DNA from: Nocardioides faecalis
GTDB taxonomy: Bacteria > Actinomycetota > Actinomycetes > Propionibacteriales > Nocardioidaceae
Reading direction: 5' to 3'
DNA length: 64,000 nt
NCBI RefSeq assembly: GCF_018388425.1
Contig: NZ_CP074406.1
Coordinates: 3,596,001 to 3,660,000, forward strand
The notes beneath the pieces were generated by a model. That model was given only the letters and a program-made list of their open reading frames with translations, ran no database searches and was not told the DNA's origin. Of this stretch, positions 10,627 through 19,297 are shown piece after piece; the first letter of the stretch is position 1; each line of letters begins with the position of its first letter. The position numbers and the translations under genes are program-made.

Positions 10627-12447
10627 TCAGGCCGTCGAGAGCACCACGCGCAACGCCCGCACCAGCACCTCGTTGTCCGCCCGGTCGCGGACGGCGACGC
10701 GCAGGTGCGGGCCGAGGCCCCCGAAGCCCGGCTTGCCCGCGCAGTCCTTGACCAGCACGCGGTGCTCGCGGAGCAGCCGGGAGGCGACGTCCGTGCCGCT
10801 GGCGCCCGTCGTCACCTCGCACAGCAGGTAGTTGGCCTGGGAGGGCAGCACGCGCAGCCCGTCGGTCGCCGTGAGCTCGGCGGTGAGGTGGTCGCGCTCG
10901 GCGCGCAGCTGCTCGCACGCCTCGACGTACTCGGCCTGGTGGTGGCCGATGACCTGCAGGAAGTACTCCCCGACGGAGTTGACGTTCCACACCGACAGCC
11001 GCCGCGCGACTCGGGCCAGGAGCTTGGCGTCGCGGGTGGCCAGGACGCCCAGCCGGGCGCCCGGGACGCCGTAGCTCTTGCTGATGCTCTTGACCACGAC
11101 GGCCGCCGGGTGGGCGTCGAGGACGTCCTGGGTGAGCAGGCTGGTGGCGTGCGCCGGGTCGGCGAAGTCGACGAAGGACTCGTCCAGGAGCACCCGCTTG
11201 CCGGAGCGTTCGGCTCGGTCCAGCAGGGTGAGGACCTCCTCGGTGCGCAGGCACCGGCCCGAGGGGTTGTCGGGGTTGACCAGCACCAGCAGGTCGACCC
11301 GCTCCAGCAGGCGCAGGTAGTGGGCCAGGTCGGTCTCGAAGCCCCCGCCGGGGCCGCGGGCGGTGATCACCTCGGCGTGCGGGAAGCGCTTGACGTACTC
11401 CTCGAAGGTCGGGACCGTCACGCCGACGGTGCGGGCCTCGACCTCCTCGCCGAGGGCGACGATGAGCTCGGCGGCGCCGTTGCCGACCAGGAAGCAGTCG
11501 GGCTCGCCGCCGAACATCTTGGCGCCGAGGTGGCTCTGCACCGCCGAGCCGGAGGGGTACTCGGTCAGCAGGGTCTCGAAGGAGCGGGCGAGCTCCTGGC
11601 GCAGCGCCGGCGTCGGGAAGTAGGGGTTGACCAGGTAGCAGTAGTCCAGGAGGCCGGGGAAGCGCCAGAACCCGCCGTGCCGGCGCAGGTAGTGGTCGTA
11701 GCGCACCTCGGTCGGGGCGAAGAGCGTCTCGGCGATCTGGTGGTCCTGGACGTCGTCGATCTCGTACCAGGCCTCACCCTCGAGCGGCATGCCGACGAGC
11801 CCGTGGTGGTCCAGGCCGGCGATCACCCGCAGCACCTGCTCGTAGTAGTCGTTCGGTCCCACCGAACGCACGTAGGCCTCCAGGAACGGCAGGTAGCTGT
11901 CCTTGATGAACTGCTGGGAGAGCTTGTAGATGTTGACGGTCTTGAAGTACTGCCCCATCGCGGAGCCGTCGACCAGACGCTTGGGGACGAACGCCTCGAT
12001 CACGTCGTCGCGGCCGAGGGTGACCATCGTGCCGTCCATCCAGGGCTGGTACGCCGCCACCGCGGCGACGTCGGGCGCGGGGTGCGCGAGCAGCCGCTCG
12101 ATGATCCGCGGCTCGAAGATCAGGTCGCTCTCCAGCAGGAGGGTGTCGTCGGTGGCGAACTCGCCCGCGGCGAGGTAGAGGGAGTGGATGTTGTTGGTCG
12201 TCGCGTGGTCGACGTTCTCGACGTACGTCACCGGGACGCCGCGGTAGGCGGAGCCGACCGCGTCGCGGACGCCCTGGCCGTGGTGGCCGACCACGATCAC
12301 GACGCGCTCGATGCCGTGCTCCACCAACGCGTCCAGGCTGCGCTCGAGCAGCGTGCGTCCGTGCACCTCGACCATGCACTTGGTGCGGTCCCTGGTCAGC
12401 CGCCCCAGGCGCCGTCCGACCCCTGCGGCCAGGATGAGTGCCTGCAC
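10627..12447 (-). CDS. Bifunctional nucleotidyltransferase / PLP-dependent aminotransferase-fold enzyme
   Basis: 606-residue fusion. Residues 1 to about 240 form a LicC-like sugar/choline-phosphate nucleotidyltransferase (LILAAGVGRRLGRLTRDRTK, then a TNNIHSLYLA motif as in phosphocholine cytidylyltransferases). Residues from about 260 form a fold-type I PLP enzyme of the HisC/CobD class: VNPDNPSGR, LDESFVDF and SISKSYGVPGARLG, with the Schiff-base Lys near residue 457 and the C-terminal arginine segment LRVAVRDRADNE. CobD-type enzymes decarboxylate amino-acid phosphates, so the fusion could make and then CDP-activate an amino-alcohol phosphate. That is inference. The GTG start at 12447 has AGACGAGG upstream. 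The divergent neighbour is a CDP-alcohol phosphatidyltransferase. Confidence 0.88.
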   Translation of the reverse strand: MQALILAAGVGRRLGRLTRDRTKCMVEVHGRTLLERSLDALVEHGIERVVIVVGHHGQGVRDAVGSAYRGVPVTYVENVDHATTNNIHSLYLAAGEFATDDTLLLESDLIFEPRIIERLLAHPAPDVAAVAAYQPWMDGTMVTLGRDDVIEAFVPKRLVDGSAMGQYFKTVNIYKLSQQFIKDSYLPFLEAYVRSVGPNDYYEQVLRVIAGLDHHGLVGMPLEGEAWYEIDDVQDHQIAETLFAPTEVRYDHYLRRHGGFWRFPGLLDYCYLVNPYFPTPALRQELARSFETLLTEYPSGSAVQSHLGAKMFGGEPDCFLVGNGAAELIVALGEEVEARTVGVTVPTFEEYVKRFPHAEVITARGPGGGFETDLAHYLRLLERVDLLVLVNPDNPSGRCLRTEEVLTLLDRAERSGKRVLLDESFVDFADPAHATSLLTQDVLDAHPAAVVVKSISKSYGVPGARLGVLATRDAKLLARVARRLSVWNVNSVGEYFLQVIGHHQAEYVEACEQLRAERDHLTAELTATDGLRVLPSQANYLLCEVTTGASGTDVASRLLREHRVLVKDCAGKPGFGGLGPHLRVAVRDRADNEVLVRALRVVLSTA

Positions 12448-12640
12448 GTGCGACCTCGTCTCCCCCGGGCCTCTCCCCCGGCCGCTCCCGGCCGTGCCCT
12501 CCGCGCAAGTGAAGGCGAAGCAGGGCGGGCGAGGCGCCCGCCGCCGGGCAATAACCCGCAATTTGGTGACTCGTGAGCCGCCCCCGCCGGGTTCGCTGGG
12601 GTCTCGGATCGGCCCGACCCAGCACGGAGGTGTGAGGACC

Positions 12641-13366
12641 ATGCCCGTCGCCCCGCCCGAAGCGGGACGCCAGCTCACCGAGCTGTGGACGTTCTTCGCC
12701 GTCGACCCCGTCGGCGTGCCGCTGGCGCGGAGGCTGGCGCGGGTCCCGTGGGTCACCCCGAACCGGCTCACCGCGCTCGCGCTGCTGCTCGGCGTCACCG
12801 CCGCCGTCCTCCTGGGGACCGGCCACCCGCGCGGGGCCGGGGCTCTCTTCCTGCTGCGCTACTTCGTGGACTGTCTCGACGGGACCGTCGCCCGGATGCA
12901 GGGGACCTGCTCCACGCGCGGGGCGTTCGCGGACCTCGGCGCCGACATCATCGGCGTCACGGCCGGGTACGCCGCCCTCGGCTGGTACGTCGTGGAGCGT
13001 GGCGACCTCGCCGCCACCTGGGCCTTCGCGCTCCTCGGCGCGCTCGGGCTCTACAACTGGCTGCTGGGCCACCGCAAGCGGCTGGCCGCGGAGGCCGGGC
13101 TGGGCAGCGGCGGCTCGGCGCACCGGTGGCGTCGCTCGCGCGGCCCGGTGGGCCGGTGGGTCGCCTTCTGCGACGCCCGCGGGGTCTCCGCGGTCCCGTG
13201 GGCGGTGGAGATGGAGATCGCCACCCTCGGCCTGGCTCCGCTGCTGCTGCCCGCGAGCCTGCTCCCGGCGGCGCTGCTGACCGCACTGGCCTTCTACGTC
13301 GTCGCCGACCTGCTCAACGCCCGTCGGGTCTGGCGGGTGGCCGCCCACCTCGACGCGGCGGCCTGA
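12641..13366 (+). CDS. CDP-alcohol phosphatidyltransferase family protein
   Basis: 241-residue membrane enzyme with about six helices. The family motif DG-x2-AR-x8-G-x3-D-x3-D is complete (DGTVAR near residue 88, then GAFADLGAD). Such enzymes transfer a phospho-alcohol from a CDP donor to a hydroxyl acceptor. The gene is divergent from the nucleotidyltransferase/PLP fusion, with 193 nt between the starts. The natural reading is that the fusion makes the CDP donor and this enzyme uses it. The acceptor (diacylglycerol, phosphatidic lipid or glycan) is unknown. The ATG at 12641 follows an ACGGAGGTGTGAGG site. Confidence 0.9.
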   Translation: MPVAPPEAGRQLTELWTFFAVDPVGVPLARRLARVPWVTPNRLTALALLLGVTAAVLLGTGHPRGAGALFLLRYFVDCLDGTVARMQGTCSTRGAFADLGADIIGVTAGYAALGWYVVERGDLAATWAFALLGALGLYNWLLGHRKRLAAEAGLGSGGSAHRWRRSRGPVGRWVAFCDARGVSAVPWAVEMEIATLGLAPLLLPASLLPAALLTALAFYVVADLLNARRVWRVAAHLDAAA

Positions 13367-13411
13367 CGGCTCGGGCGCGCTCTGCGCGACACCTCTGCGC
13401 GGCGCCGCCGG

Positions 13412-15325
13412 TCAGCCGAGCGACTCCAGCAGGGCGTCGATGTCGAAGACCTCGTCGGCGGCCGGCGCGGTGATGTCCACGTCGCGGTCGAACTCGGAGA
13501 ACTCGAAGAAGTCCACGTCGCTCTCCTCCACCTTGAGCAGGTAGTGCGGCTCCGCGACGCGGATGTGCAGCACCTCGCGGTCCGCGCCCTCGGTCTGCTC
13601 GACCTCCGCGACCTCCTCGCCATCGACCTCGCCGGTGCCGAGCAGCACTGCCGTGGCGTCCTCCCGGCCGTCACGCTCCAGGAACTCGTCGAGGTCGCAG
13701 AACGACTCGGTGGAGGTGAGCAGGTCGTTCTCCTTCACCCACCGGTCACCGATCAGGTCGAGCACCCGGTCCACGCCGTCGGTGCCGATGACCCCGCGCC
13801 AGTAGGCGGCGTCGGCGCGCAGGTAGACGTTGTCGTCCACCCGGCGCACCTCCGCGACCCCGCCGGAGCTGGTCGCCGTCATGGTGCCCTGGCAGTCGCC
13901 GCGACTGGTCGCGACCACGTCGACCTCGACCGGGTCGCCTCCGTCGTCGAACTGCCCGGAGATCCGGGCGGTCTCCAGCACCACCATCGCCATCTCCGAG
14001 GCGCGCACCATCTCCTTCGGCTCGCTGTCCAGGAAGTCGCGCTCCGGGTCGGGGCGCTTCGTGGCGGAGCCGCCGTCGACCACCAGCGCCACCACGACCC
14101 CGGCCACGAGCGCCGTCAGCGCCGCCCCCGCGGCGGCCAGCCACCGGCCCCTCGTCGTACGACGTCGGGCGGGCGGGGGGCGCAAGAACGCCGGGGGCGG
14201 CGGCACCGGCACCGCGGCAGCCGGTGGAGCGGCAGGCGGAGCGGCCGGCCGAGCGGAGGGGCCCGCCGGAGTGGAGGGGTCCGCCGGAGTGGCCGGTCCG
14301 ACGGCCGGGGGGATGGTGGGCGGCGGCGCGATGGGCTCCGGGGTCGGCGCGGCCGCACCGGGGACCCGGGGCGGGGTCGGCCGGGACCCGGGACCGGGGG
14401 CGCCGGGACGCTCGGCGGGCCGCAGCGCGGTGCTGCCGGGGCCGTCCGGAACCGCGGCGCCGGGGGTGACGGGCAGGCGCAGCGCGGCCTGCAGGTCGGC
14501 GCCGAGCTCGGTGGCGGTGCGGTACCGCTCGGCGGGGTCCTTGGCCATCGCGGTGCGCAGGATCCGGTTGGTGGCGTTGACCATCGGGCTGGTGCCGGCG
14601 AGCTGCGGCACCGGGTCGTGCACGTGGGCGGCGATGACCTGGTAGTCGGAGGTGCCTACGTAGGGCGGGGTGCCGGTGAGCGCCACCCACAGCACGCAGC
14701 CGAGCGCGTAGATGTCGCTGCCCGGGTTCGCCCGGGAGCCGCTGTGCAGCTCGGGGGCCATGTACGACGGCGTGCCGGCCGCGGTCGCGCTGAACCGGGT
14801 GGCCTCGGCGCTCATCCGCCGCGCGATGCCGAAGTCGGCCAGGTAGGCGCGCACGGAGCCCGGTCGCCGGCGGACCAGCACGTTGCCCGGCTTGATGTCG
14901 CGGTGCACCAGGCCGGCGTGGTGGGCGTCGCCGAGCCCGCTGGCCACCTGCTCGATGATCTCCAGCGCCTCGACCAGGCTGGGGGTGCCCTCGTTGCGGA
15001 TCAGTGCCCCGAGGTCGCCGCCGCTGATGAGCTGGGAGGCGATGTAGAGGTGACCGTCCTCCTCGCCGTGGGCATAGACGGCGACGACGTGGGCCGACTC
15101 CAGCGAGGCCTGCGCTCGCGCCTCCCGGGTGAACCGGGCCCGGAACTCCGGGTCGTGGGCGTAGAGCGGGGCGATGACCTTCAGGGCCACCTCGCGGCCG
15201 AGGTTCTCCTCGCGGGCGCGGAACACCACGCCCATCCCGCCCTGGCCGAGCTGCTCGAGCAGCAGGAACCGGCCGATGCGCGAACCCGGGACGGGTGCGC
15301 GCGCGGCGCCGGGAGGGGAGGACAC
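13412..15325 (-). CDS. Membrane serine/threonine protein kinase with extracytoplasmic LppX-like domain
   Basis: 637 residues. A PknB-type kinase domain fills about residues 18-285: glycine loop GQGGMGVV, VAL-K, catalytic HRDIKPGN, DFG, and APE as MAPELHSG. A proline/alanine-rich linker of about 100 residues follows. One transmembrane helix (LTALVAGVVVALVV) precedes an outside domain of about 220 residues. That domain resembles LppX/LprG-like lipoproteins (a GDCQGTMTATSSGG strand, then NVYLRADAAYWRGV). It is acidic and its Cys pair (GDC and SFCDL) could form a disulfide. The kinase would sense something outside through this domain. The GTG start at 15325 was chosen because the kinase fold begins 15 residues later. 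Confidence 0.92.
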   Translation of the reverse strand: MSSPPGAARAPVPGSRIGRFLLLEQLGQGGMGVVFRAREENLGREVALKVIAPLYAHDPEFRARFTREARAQASLESAHVVAVYAHGEEDGHLYIASQLISGGDLGALIRNEGTPSLVEALEIIEQVASGLGDAHHAGLVHRDIKPGNVLVRRRPGSVRAYLADFGIARRMSAEATRFSATAAGTPSYMAPELHSGSRANPGSDIYALGCVLWVALTGTPPYVGTSDYQVIAAHVHDPVPQLAGTSPMVNATNRILRTAMAKDPAERYRTATELGADLQAALRLPVTPGAAVPDGPGSTALRPAERPGAPGPGSRPTPPRVPGAAAPTPEPIAPPPTIPPAVGPATPADPSTPAGPSARPAAPPAAPPAAAVPVPPPPAFLRPPPARRRTTRGRWLAAAGAALTALVAGVVVALVVDGGSATKRPDPERDFLDSEPKEMVRASEMAMVVLETARISGQFDDGGDPVEVDVVATSRGDCQGTMTATSSGGVAEVRRVDDNVYLRADAAYWRGVIGTDGVDRVLDLIGDRWVKENDLLTSTESFCDLDEFLERDGREDATAVLLGTGEVDGEEVAEVEQTEGADREVLHIRVAEPHYLLKVEESDVDFFEFSEFDRDVDITAPAADEVFDIDALLESLG

Positions 15326-15368
15326 ACGACTGTTCTACCCGAACTCAGGCGCCGGACCGGGCAGCGGA

Positions 15369-17582
15369 CTACTCCCCGACCGCCCCGGTCAGCGACGGGT
15401 CTCGGATCGCGCCCGCCGGCGGGGGCCCTGCGTCGCCGGTCTCGCGGAACCCGTGCCGCTGCCACCAGCGCGCCAGCGGGGCGGGGGCCCACCAGTTCCA
15501 CGACCCGAGCAGCTTCATGGTGGCCGGCACCAGCAGGGCGCGCACGACGGTGGCGTCGATGAGGATCGCCACCAGCATCCCGATGCCCATCATCTTCATG
15601 AACACCACCCCGGAGAGGCCGAAGGCGCCGATCACCACGGCGAGCAGCAGCGCGGCGCTGGTGATGATCCGGCCGGTCTTCTGCACCCCGGTCTGCACGG
15701 CGAGGTCGTTGCGGGCGCCCGGGTCGGCCAGGGCGGCACCGGCGTCCCACTGCTCGCGGACGCGGGAGAGCAGGAAGACCTCGTAGTCCATGGACAGCCC
15801 GAAGAGCACCGCGAGCATCACGATCGGCTGCGTGATGTCGACGAACCCCTGCGGGGTGAAGTGCAGCAGCTCGTGCAGGTGGCCGTCGCTGAAGATCCAC
15901 GCCACGACGCCGAAGGAGGCGGTCAGCGAGAAGGCGTTCATCAGCACGGCCTTGAGCGGCAGCACCACCGACCCGAAGGCGATGAAGAGCAGCACCAGCA
16001 TCACCGAGACCACGATCAGCCCCATCAGCGGCAGGTGGTCGCCGATGGAGTCGACGAGGTCGACGGTGTTGGCGGTCATCCCGCCGACCAGCGCCTCGCC
16101 GCCCTCAGGTGCGGCCACGGCGCGCAGTGCGGTGACGACCTGCTGGGAGTCCTCGGACTGGCTGTTGCCCTCCCAGCTCACCCGGACCAACGAGACGTCA
16201 CCCTCGGCGGCCACGGGCCGCACGTCGGTGACGGCCGCGACCTCCCGCTCCACCCGTGCGGTGTAGGCCGCGAGGTCGGCCTCGTCGGCGCCGGTGACGA
16301 TCACGTTGGCGGTGGAGCGCTCGGGACCGAACTCGGTGTTGAGGCGCTCGGAGGCGACGTAGGAGGGGGTGTCGGCGGGCAGCACCCGGTAGTCGACGCT
16401 GCCCCACTTCACCCCCAGGAACGGGGAGGCGACCACGAGCAGCAGCACGACCACGCCGAGCGCGACGACGACCGGGCGGCGCATCACGCCGCGCGCCAGC
16501 CGGGCCCACGCGCCGTCGTCGGACTCCACGGCGCCGGAGCGCCGCAGGAACGGCACCTGCAGCGCGTCGATCCGGGTGCCCAGCAGCACGAGCGCGGCCG
16601 GGAGCACGGTGAGCGCGCCGACCATCGCCACGAGCACCGCCGCGATGCCGCCGTAGCCCAGCGACTTCAGGAACGTCTGCGGGAAGACCAGCAGCGAGCT
16701 CATCGCGGCCGCCACGGTGAGGGCGGAGAACGCGACCGTGCGCCCGGCGGTGGCCATCGTGCGCACCATCGCCGCGCCGACCTCCTCCGGGGTGGCGGCG
16801 ATCTCCTCGCGGAAGCGGGAGACCACGAACAGCGCGTAGTCGATGGCCAGCCCGAGCCCGAGCAGGGTGACGACGTTGGGCGCGAAGATGGAGACCTCGA
16901 CGAGCTCGTTGAGCCCGGAGACGGCCGCCCGGGCGCCGAGCACGGCGACGACACCGACCAGGAGCGGCATCAGCGCGGCGACGACGCTGCGGAAGATGAT
17001 CAGCGAGAGCAGCAGCACCACCGGCAGGGAGACGAGCTCGGCGCGCAGCAGGTCGGTCTTGGTCTGCTCGGTGACGTCGCTGTAGACGGCGTACTGCCCG
17101 GCGAGCTCGACGTCGAGGGAGGTCTCGGCGGCGGCGTCCTCGACGGCGGGGCGGAACCGGGCGAAGGAGTCGCCGAACTCGTCCTGGGAGGTGCCGGCGA
17201 GCGAGATGTAGGCGAGCGTGGCGCGCCGGTCCTTGCTGAGCATGCCGGGGTCGTCGGTGTCGTACCAGGTGAGCACCGAGACGACGCTGTCGCGCGGGGC
17301 GGCGGCCAGCGCCTCCTCGACCTCGCTGCGGAAGGCGGGGTCGTCGGCGGGCAGCGTGTCGCTGGTGAAGATGACGACGGCGTCGACGGAGCGGTTGCCG
17401 AAGGTGGCCCGCTCGATGTCGAGCTCGGCGACGGCCTCGCTGCCGGGGTCGTCGAACCCGCCCGTGGCGAGCCGGTCCTCCAGGCCGATGCCGGCGACGC
17501 CGGCGGCTGCGGCCAGGCCGAGCCCGATCAGCAGGACGGCGACCGCGCGTCGTACGAGCACGGCGGCCCAACGCTCGAGCAT
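15369..17582 (-). CDS. MMPL family RND-type transporter
   Basis: 737-residue membrane transporter with two repeats, each of one helix, a large outside loop and five helices. The paired motifs GLGLAIDYALFVVSRFREE and GLSMDYEVFLLSRVREQW hold the buried acidic residues that carry protons in MmpL proteins. MMPL transporters export lipids, siderophores or drugs. I chose the ATG at 17582 because of the clean site CGAGGAGACCAG before it. The divergent TetR gene and the direct repeats between them suggest it is the regulator's target. Confidence 0.93.
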   Translation of the reverse strand: MLERWAAVLVRRAVAVLLIGLGLAAAAGVAGIGLEDRLATGGFDDPGSEAVAELDIERATFGNRSVDAVVIFTSDTLPADDPAFRSEVEEALAAAPRDSVVSVLTWYDTDDPGMLSKDRRATLAYISLAGTSQDEFGDSFARFRPAVEDAAAETSLDVELAGQYAVYSDVTEQTKTDLLRAELVSLPVVLLLSLIIFRSVVAALMPLLVGVVAVLGARAAVSGLNELVEVSIFAPNVVTLLGLGLAIDYALFVVSRFREEIAATPEEVGAAMVRTMATAGRTVAFSALTVAAAMSSLLVFPQTFLKSLGYGGIAAVLVAMVGALTVLPAALVLLGTRIDALQVPFLRRSGAVESDDGAWARLARGVMRRPVVVALGVVVLLLVVASPFLGVKWGSVDYRVLPADTPSYVASERLNTEFGPERSTANVIVTGADEADLAAYTARVEREVAAVTDVRPVAAEGDVSLVRVSWEGNSQSEDSQQVVTALRAVAAPEGGEALVGGMTANTVDLVDSIGDHLPLMGLIVVSVMLVLLFIAFGSVVLPLKAVLMNAFSLTASFGVVAWIFSDGHLHELLHFTPQGFVDITQPIVMLAVLFGLSMDYEVFLLSRVREQWDAGAALADPGARNDLAVQTGVQKTGRIITSAALLLAVVIGAFGLSGVVFMKMMGIGMLVAILIDATVVRALLVPATMKLLGSWNWWAPAPLARWWQRHGFRETGDAGPPPAGAIRDPSLTGAVGE

Positions 17583-17619
17583 CTGGTCTCCTCGGGAGCA
17601 GGGGGAAGAACCATCAGTG

Positions 17620-17647
17620 AACGGCGTAAACAGTAAACGGTGTAAAC
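17620..17647. promoter_or_regulatory. Direct repeats between MMPL and TetR genes, putative operator
   Basis: Two copies of AACGGYGTAAAC lie at 17620-17631 and 17636-17647, spaced 16 bp start to start. They form the only A/T-rich island in the 106-nt divergent intergenic region. The placement between a transporter gene and a TetR gene fits an operator overlapping one or both promoters. TetR operators are usually palindromes, so a direct repeat is unusual. Confidence 0.45.
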
Positions 17648-17688
17648 TCCTGGCCGCAAGGAAGTTCCCTGCCGAGGAGGCTGCCTGC

Positions 17689-18450
17689 GTGCGGAACCTT
17701 CGCGTCCCCCTCACCCGTCGCGAGCGCCACCGCGAGGCGACGTACGCCGAGATCGTCGAGGTCTCCGCCGCCCTGCTCGACGAGGGGGCGGACCTGTCGT
17801 TGCGCGCGGTGGCCGCCCGGATGGGGCTGACCGCGCCGGCGCTGTACCGCTACGTGGCCAGCTACCAGGACCTCGTCGACCTGGTCGCCTTCGAGCTCGA
17901 CCGCGCCGCCACCGCCGAGTGGGCGGCCGCCGCCGAGCGGTACGACGCCGAGGACCCCGCCGCGCGGCTCACCGTCAGCTGCGTGCGGTTCCGCAACTGG
18001 GCGCTGGCCAAGCCGCGCCGCTTCGCCCTCGTCTTCGCCAACCCCGTCGCCCTCGAGCACACCGAGCGCCGCGACCTGCACACCCTGTCCACCTCCGGGC
18101 ACCACTTCACCGACCTGCTCTGGCAGATCCAGCAGCGCACCCACTTCGCCTACCCGACCCTCGACGAGCTGGACCCGGTCGTCCGCGAGGCCGTGCTGGA
18201 CCCGCTCATCCCCGCCCGCACCGAGCAGATACCGGCCGAGCAACGCGGCCTGCTGTGGGTCTACATGCGCGCCTGGTCCTCGCTGTACGGCGTGGTGGCG
18301 CTGGAGTCGACCGGGCACTGCGACCCCCGGGTGATCGCGTCCGGCCACCTGTTCCGGGCGACCCTGCTGGACTGGCTGCCCCGGCTCGGCCTCAGCGACG
18401 AGCGCGACCGGCTGGTCGCGATCCTCGACGAGGAGCTGGCTGCGGGCTGA
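17689..18450 (+). CDS. TetR family transcriptional regulator
   Basis: 253 residues. The N-terminal helix-turn-helix is typical (SLRAVAARMGLTAPALYRYV, about residues 32-55). The C-terminal ligand domain has the pattern seen in the TetR_C_33-like group of actinobacterial regulators (FRNWALAKPRRFALVFANPV). The GTG at 17689 has GAGGAGG 8 nt upstream, which decides the start. It probably represses the divergent MMPL exporter and itself through the repeats at 17620-17647. The ligand is unknown. Confidence 0.9.
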   Translation: MRNLRVPLTRRERHREATYAEIVEVSAALLDEGADLSLRAVAARMGLTAPALYRYVASYQDLVDLVAFELDRAATAEWAAAAERYDAEDPAARLTVSCVRFRNWALAKPRRFALVFANPVALEHTERRDLHTLSTSGHHFTDLLWQIQQRTHFAYPTLDELDPVVREAVLDPLIPARTEQIPAEQRGLLWVYMRAWSSLYGVVALESTGHCDPRVIASGHLFRATLLDWLPRLGLSDERDRLVAILDEELAAG

Positions 18451-18456
18451 GCCCGC

Positions 18457-19200
18457 TCAGGGCACGTACCGGAACGCGGCCCGCTGCTGGCGGGCGAAAC
18501 CACGGCGGGACAGGCGCAGCAGGACGGCGAACGGCGCACCGCTGGCCTTGACCAGCGGCCGGACCACCTCGTCGGGCACCTCGTGCACCATCCAGGGCAG
18601 CTGGAACCGCAGCTCGGACATGCTGGGCCGACCGCGGAACTCCTTGCGCTCCAGGGCCTCCCACTCCTCCCCGGCGACGTGGCGCTGCACCAGCGCGACG
18701 GCGTCGCGCTCCTCGTGGGCGAGGTGGTCGTCGAGCACCTCACGGGTGCGGGCGAGGACGTCGACCAGTGCCGTGCGCGCCCGCTCCTTCGCCTGCTCGT
18801 CGCCGACGAGGATGCGGTCGAGCTGGTCGCGCACCTGCCCGAGCAACGGGTCGATGAGCGCGTGCTCGGCCTCCATCGCCTCGAGGACGCCGGCCCCGGC
18901 GGTGTCACCGGCGGCGGTGACCCGCTCGGTGAGCAGCGGCCACAGCACGCGGTCCTCCACGTCGTGGTGCTCGTGCAGCAGGTGGGCGAAGCGCTCCCAG
19001 CGCTGCGAGATCGCGGCCCAGGTGGCCCGCTCGCCGGGCGGGGTGTGGGTGGCGGCGGCGATGAAGTCGTCGAGGTCGCGGCGGAAACCGTGGTGCATCA
19101 GGTGCATGCCGCTCATGTCGCAGGGCCCGGCGGGTGCCGCGGCCTGGCCGGGCAGCAGAAGAGGGGCGGCCGTCTCGCCGCCCGGAGGTGTGCTGGTCAT
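18457..19200 (-). CDS. Hemerythrin HHE domain protein
   Basis: 247 residues, rich in the His and Glu ligands of a di-iron hemerythrin-like four-helix bundle: HHGFRRDLDDF, LLHEHHDVEDRVLWP, AEHALID and LDDHLAHEERDAV. The C-terminal third (about residues 185-247) is a separate amphipathic segment found in actinobacterial members. Roles proposed for the family include oxygen, NO or iron sensing. The start is not firm: ATG 19200 and ATG 19212 both lack a strong site. It follows the sirtuin gene in the same direction, with a hairpin in between. Confidence 0.88.
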   Translation of the reverse strand: MTSTPPGGETAAPLLLPGQAAAPAGPCDMSGMHLMHHGFRRDLDDFIAAATHTPPGERATWAAISQRWERFAHLLHEHHDVEDRVLWPLLTERVTAAGDTAGAGVLEAMEAEHALIDPLLGQVRDQLDRILVGDEQAKERARTALVDVLARTREVLDDHLAHEERDAVALVQRHVAGEEWEALERKEFRGRPSMSELRFQLPWMVHEVPDEVVRPLVKASGAPFAVLLRLSRRGFARQQRAAFRYVP

Positions 19201-19273
19201 GGAGCCGAGCATCGGCGCGGCCGCTGGGAGTTCGCTGGGGGTCGGCTGGCAGCCCGCAGGGGTGGCTCGCGGG

Positions 19274-19297
19274 GGGCCCCCGGGAAGGAGGGGGCCC
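19274..19297 (-). terminator. Short GC hairpin at the sirtuin 3' end
   Basis: An 8-bp inverted repeat, GGGCCCCC at 19274-19281 with GGGGGCCC at 19290-19297, sits directly against the stop of the sirtuin gene. It may attenuate read-through into the hemerythrin gene. There is no T tract. Confidence 0.45.

Noticed and set aside
10534..12576. 680-codon frame antisense to the nucleotidyltransferase/PLP fusion
   Set aside because: Low-complexity translation with no ribosome site. The opposite strand encodes clear conserved motifs of two enzyme families.
10627..13366. Phosphonate antibiotic gene cluster
   Set aside because: The fusion recalls FrbH, but there is no PEP mutase, phosphonopyruvate decarboxylase or tailoring gene within 10 kb on either side.
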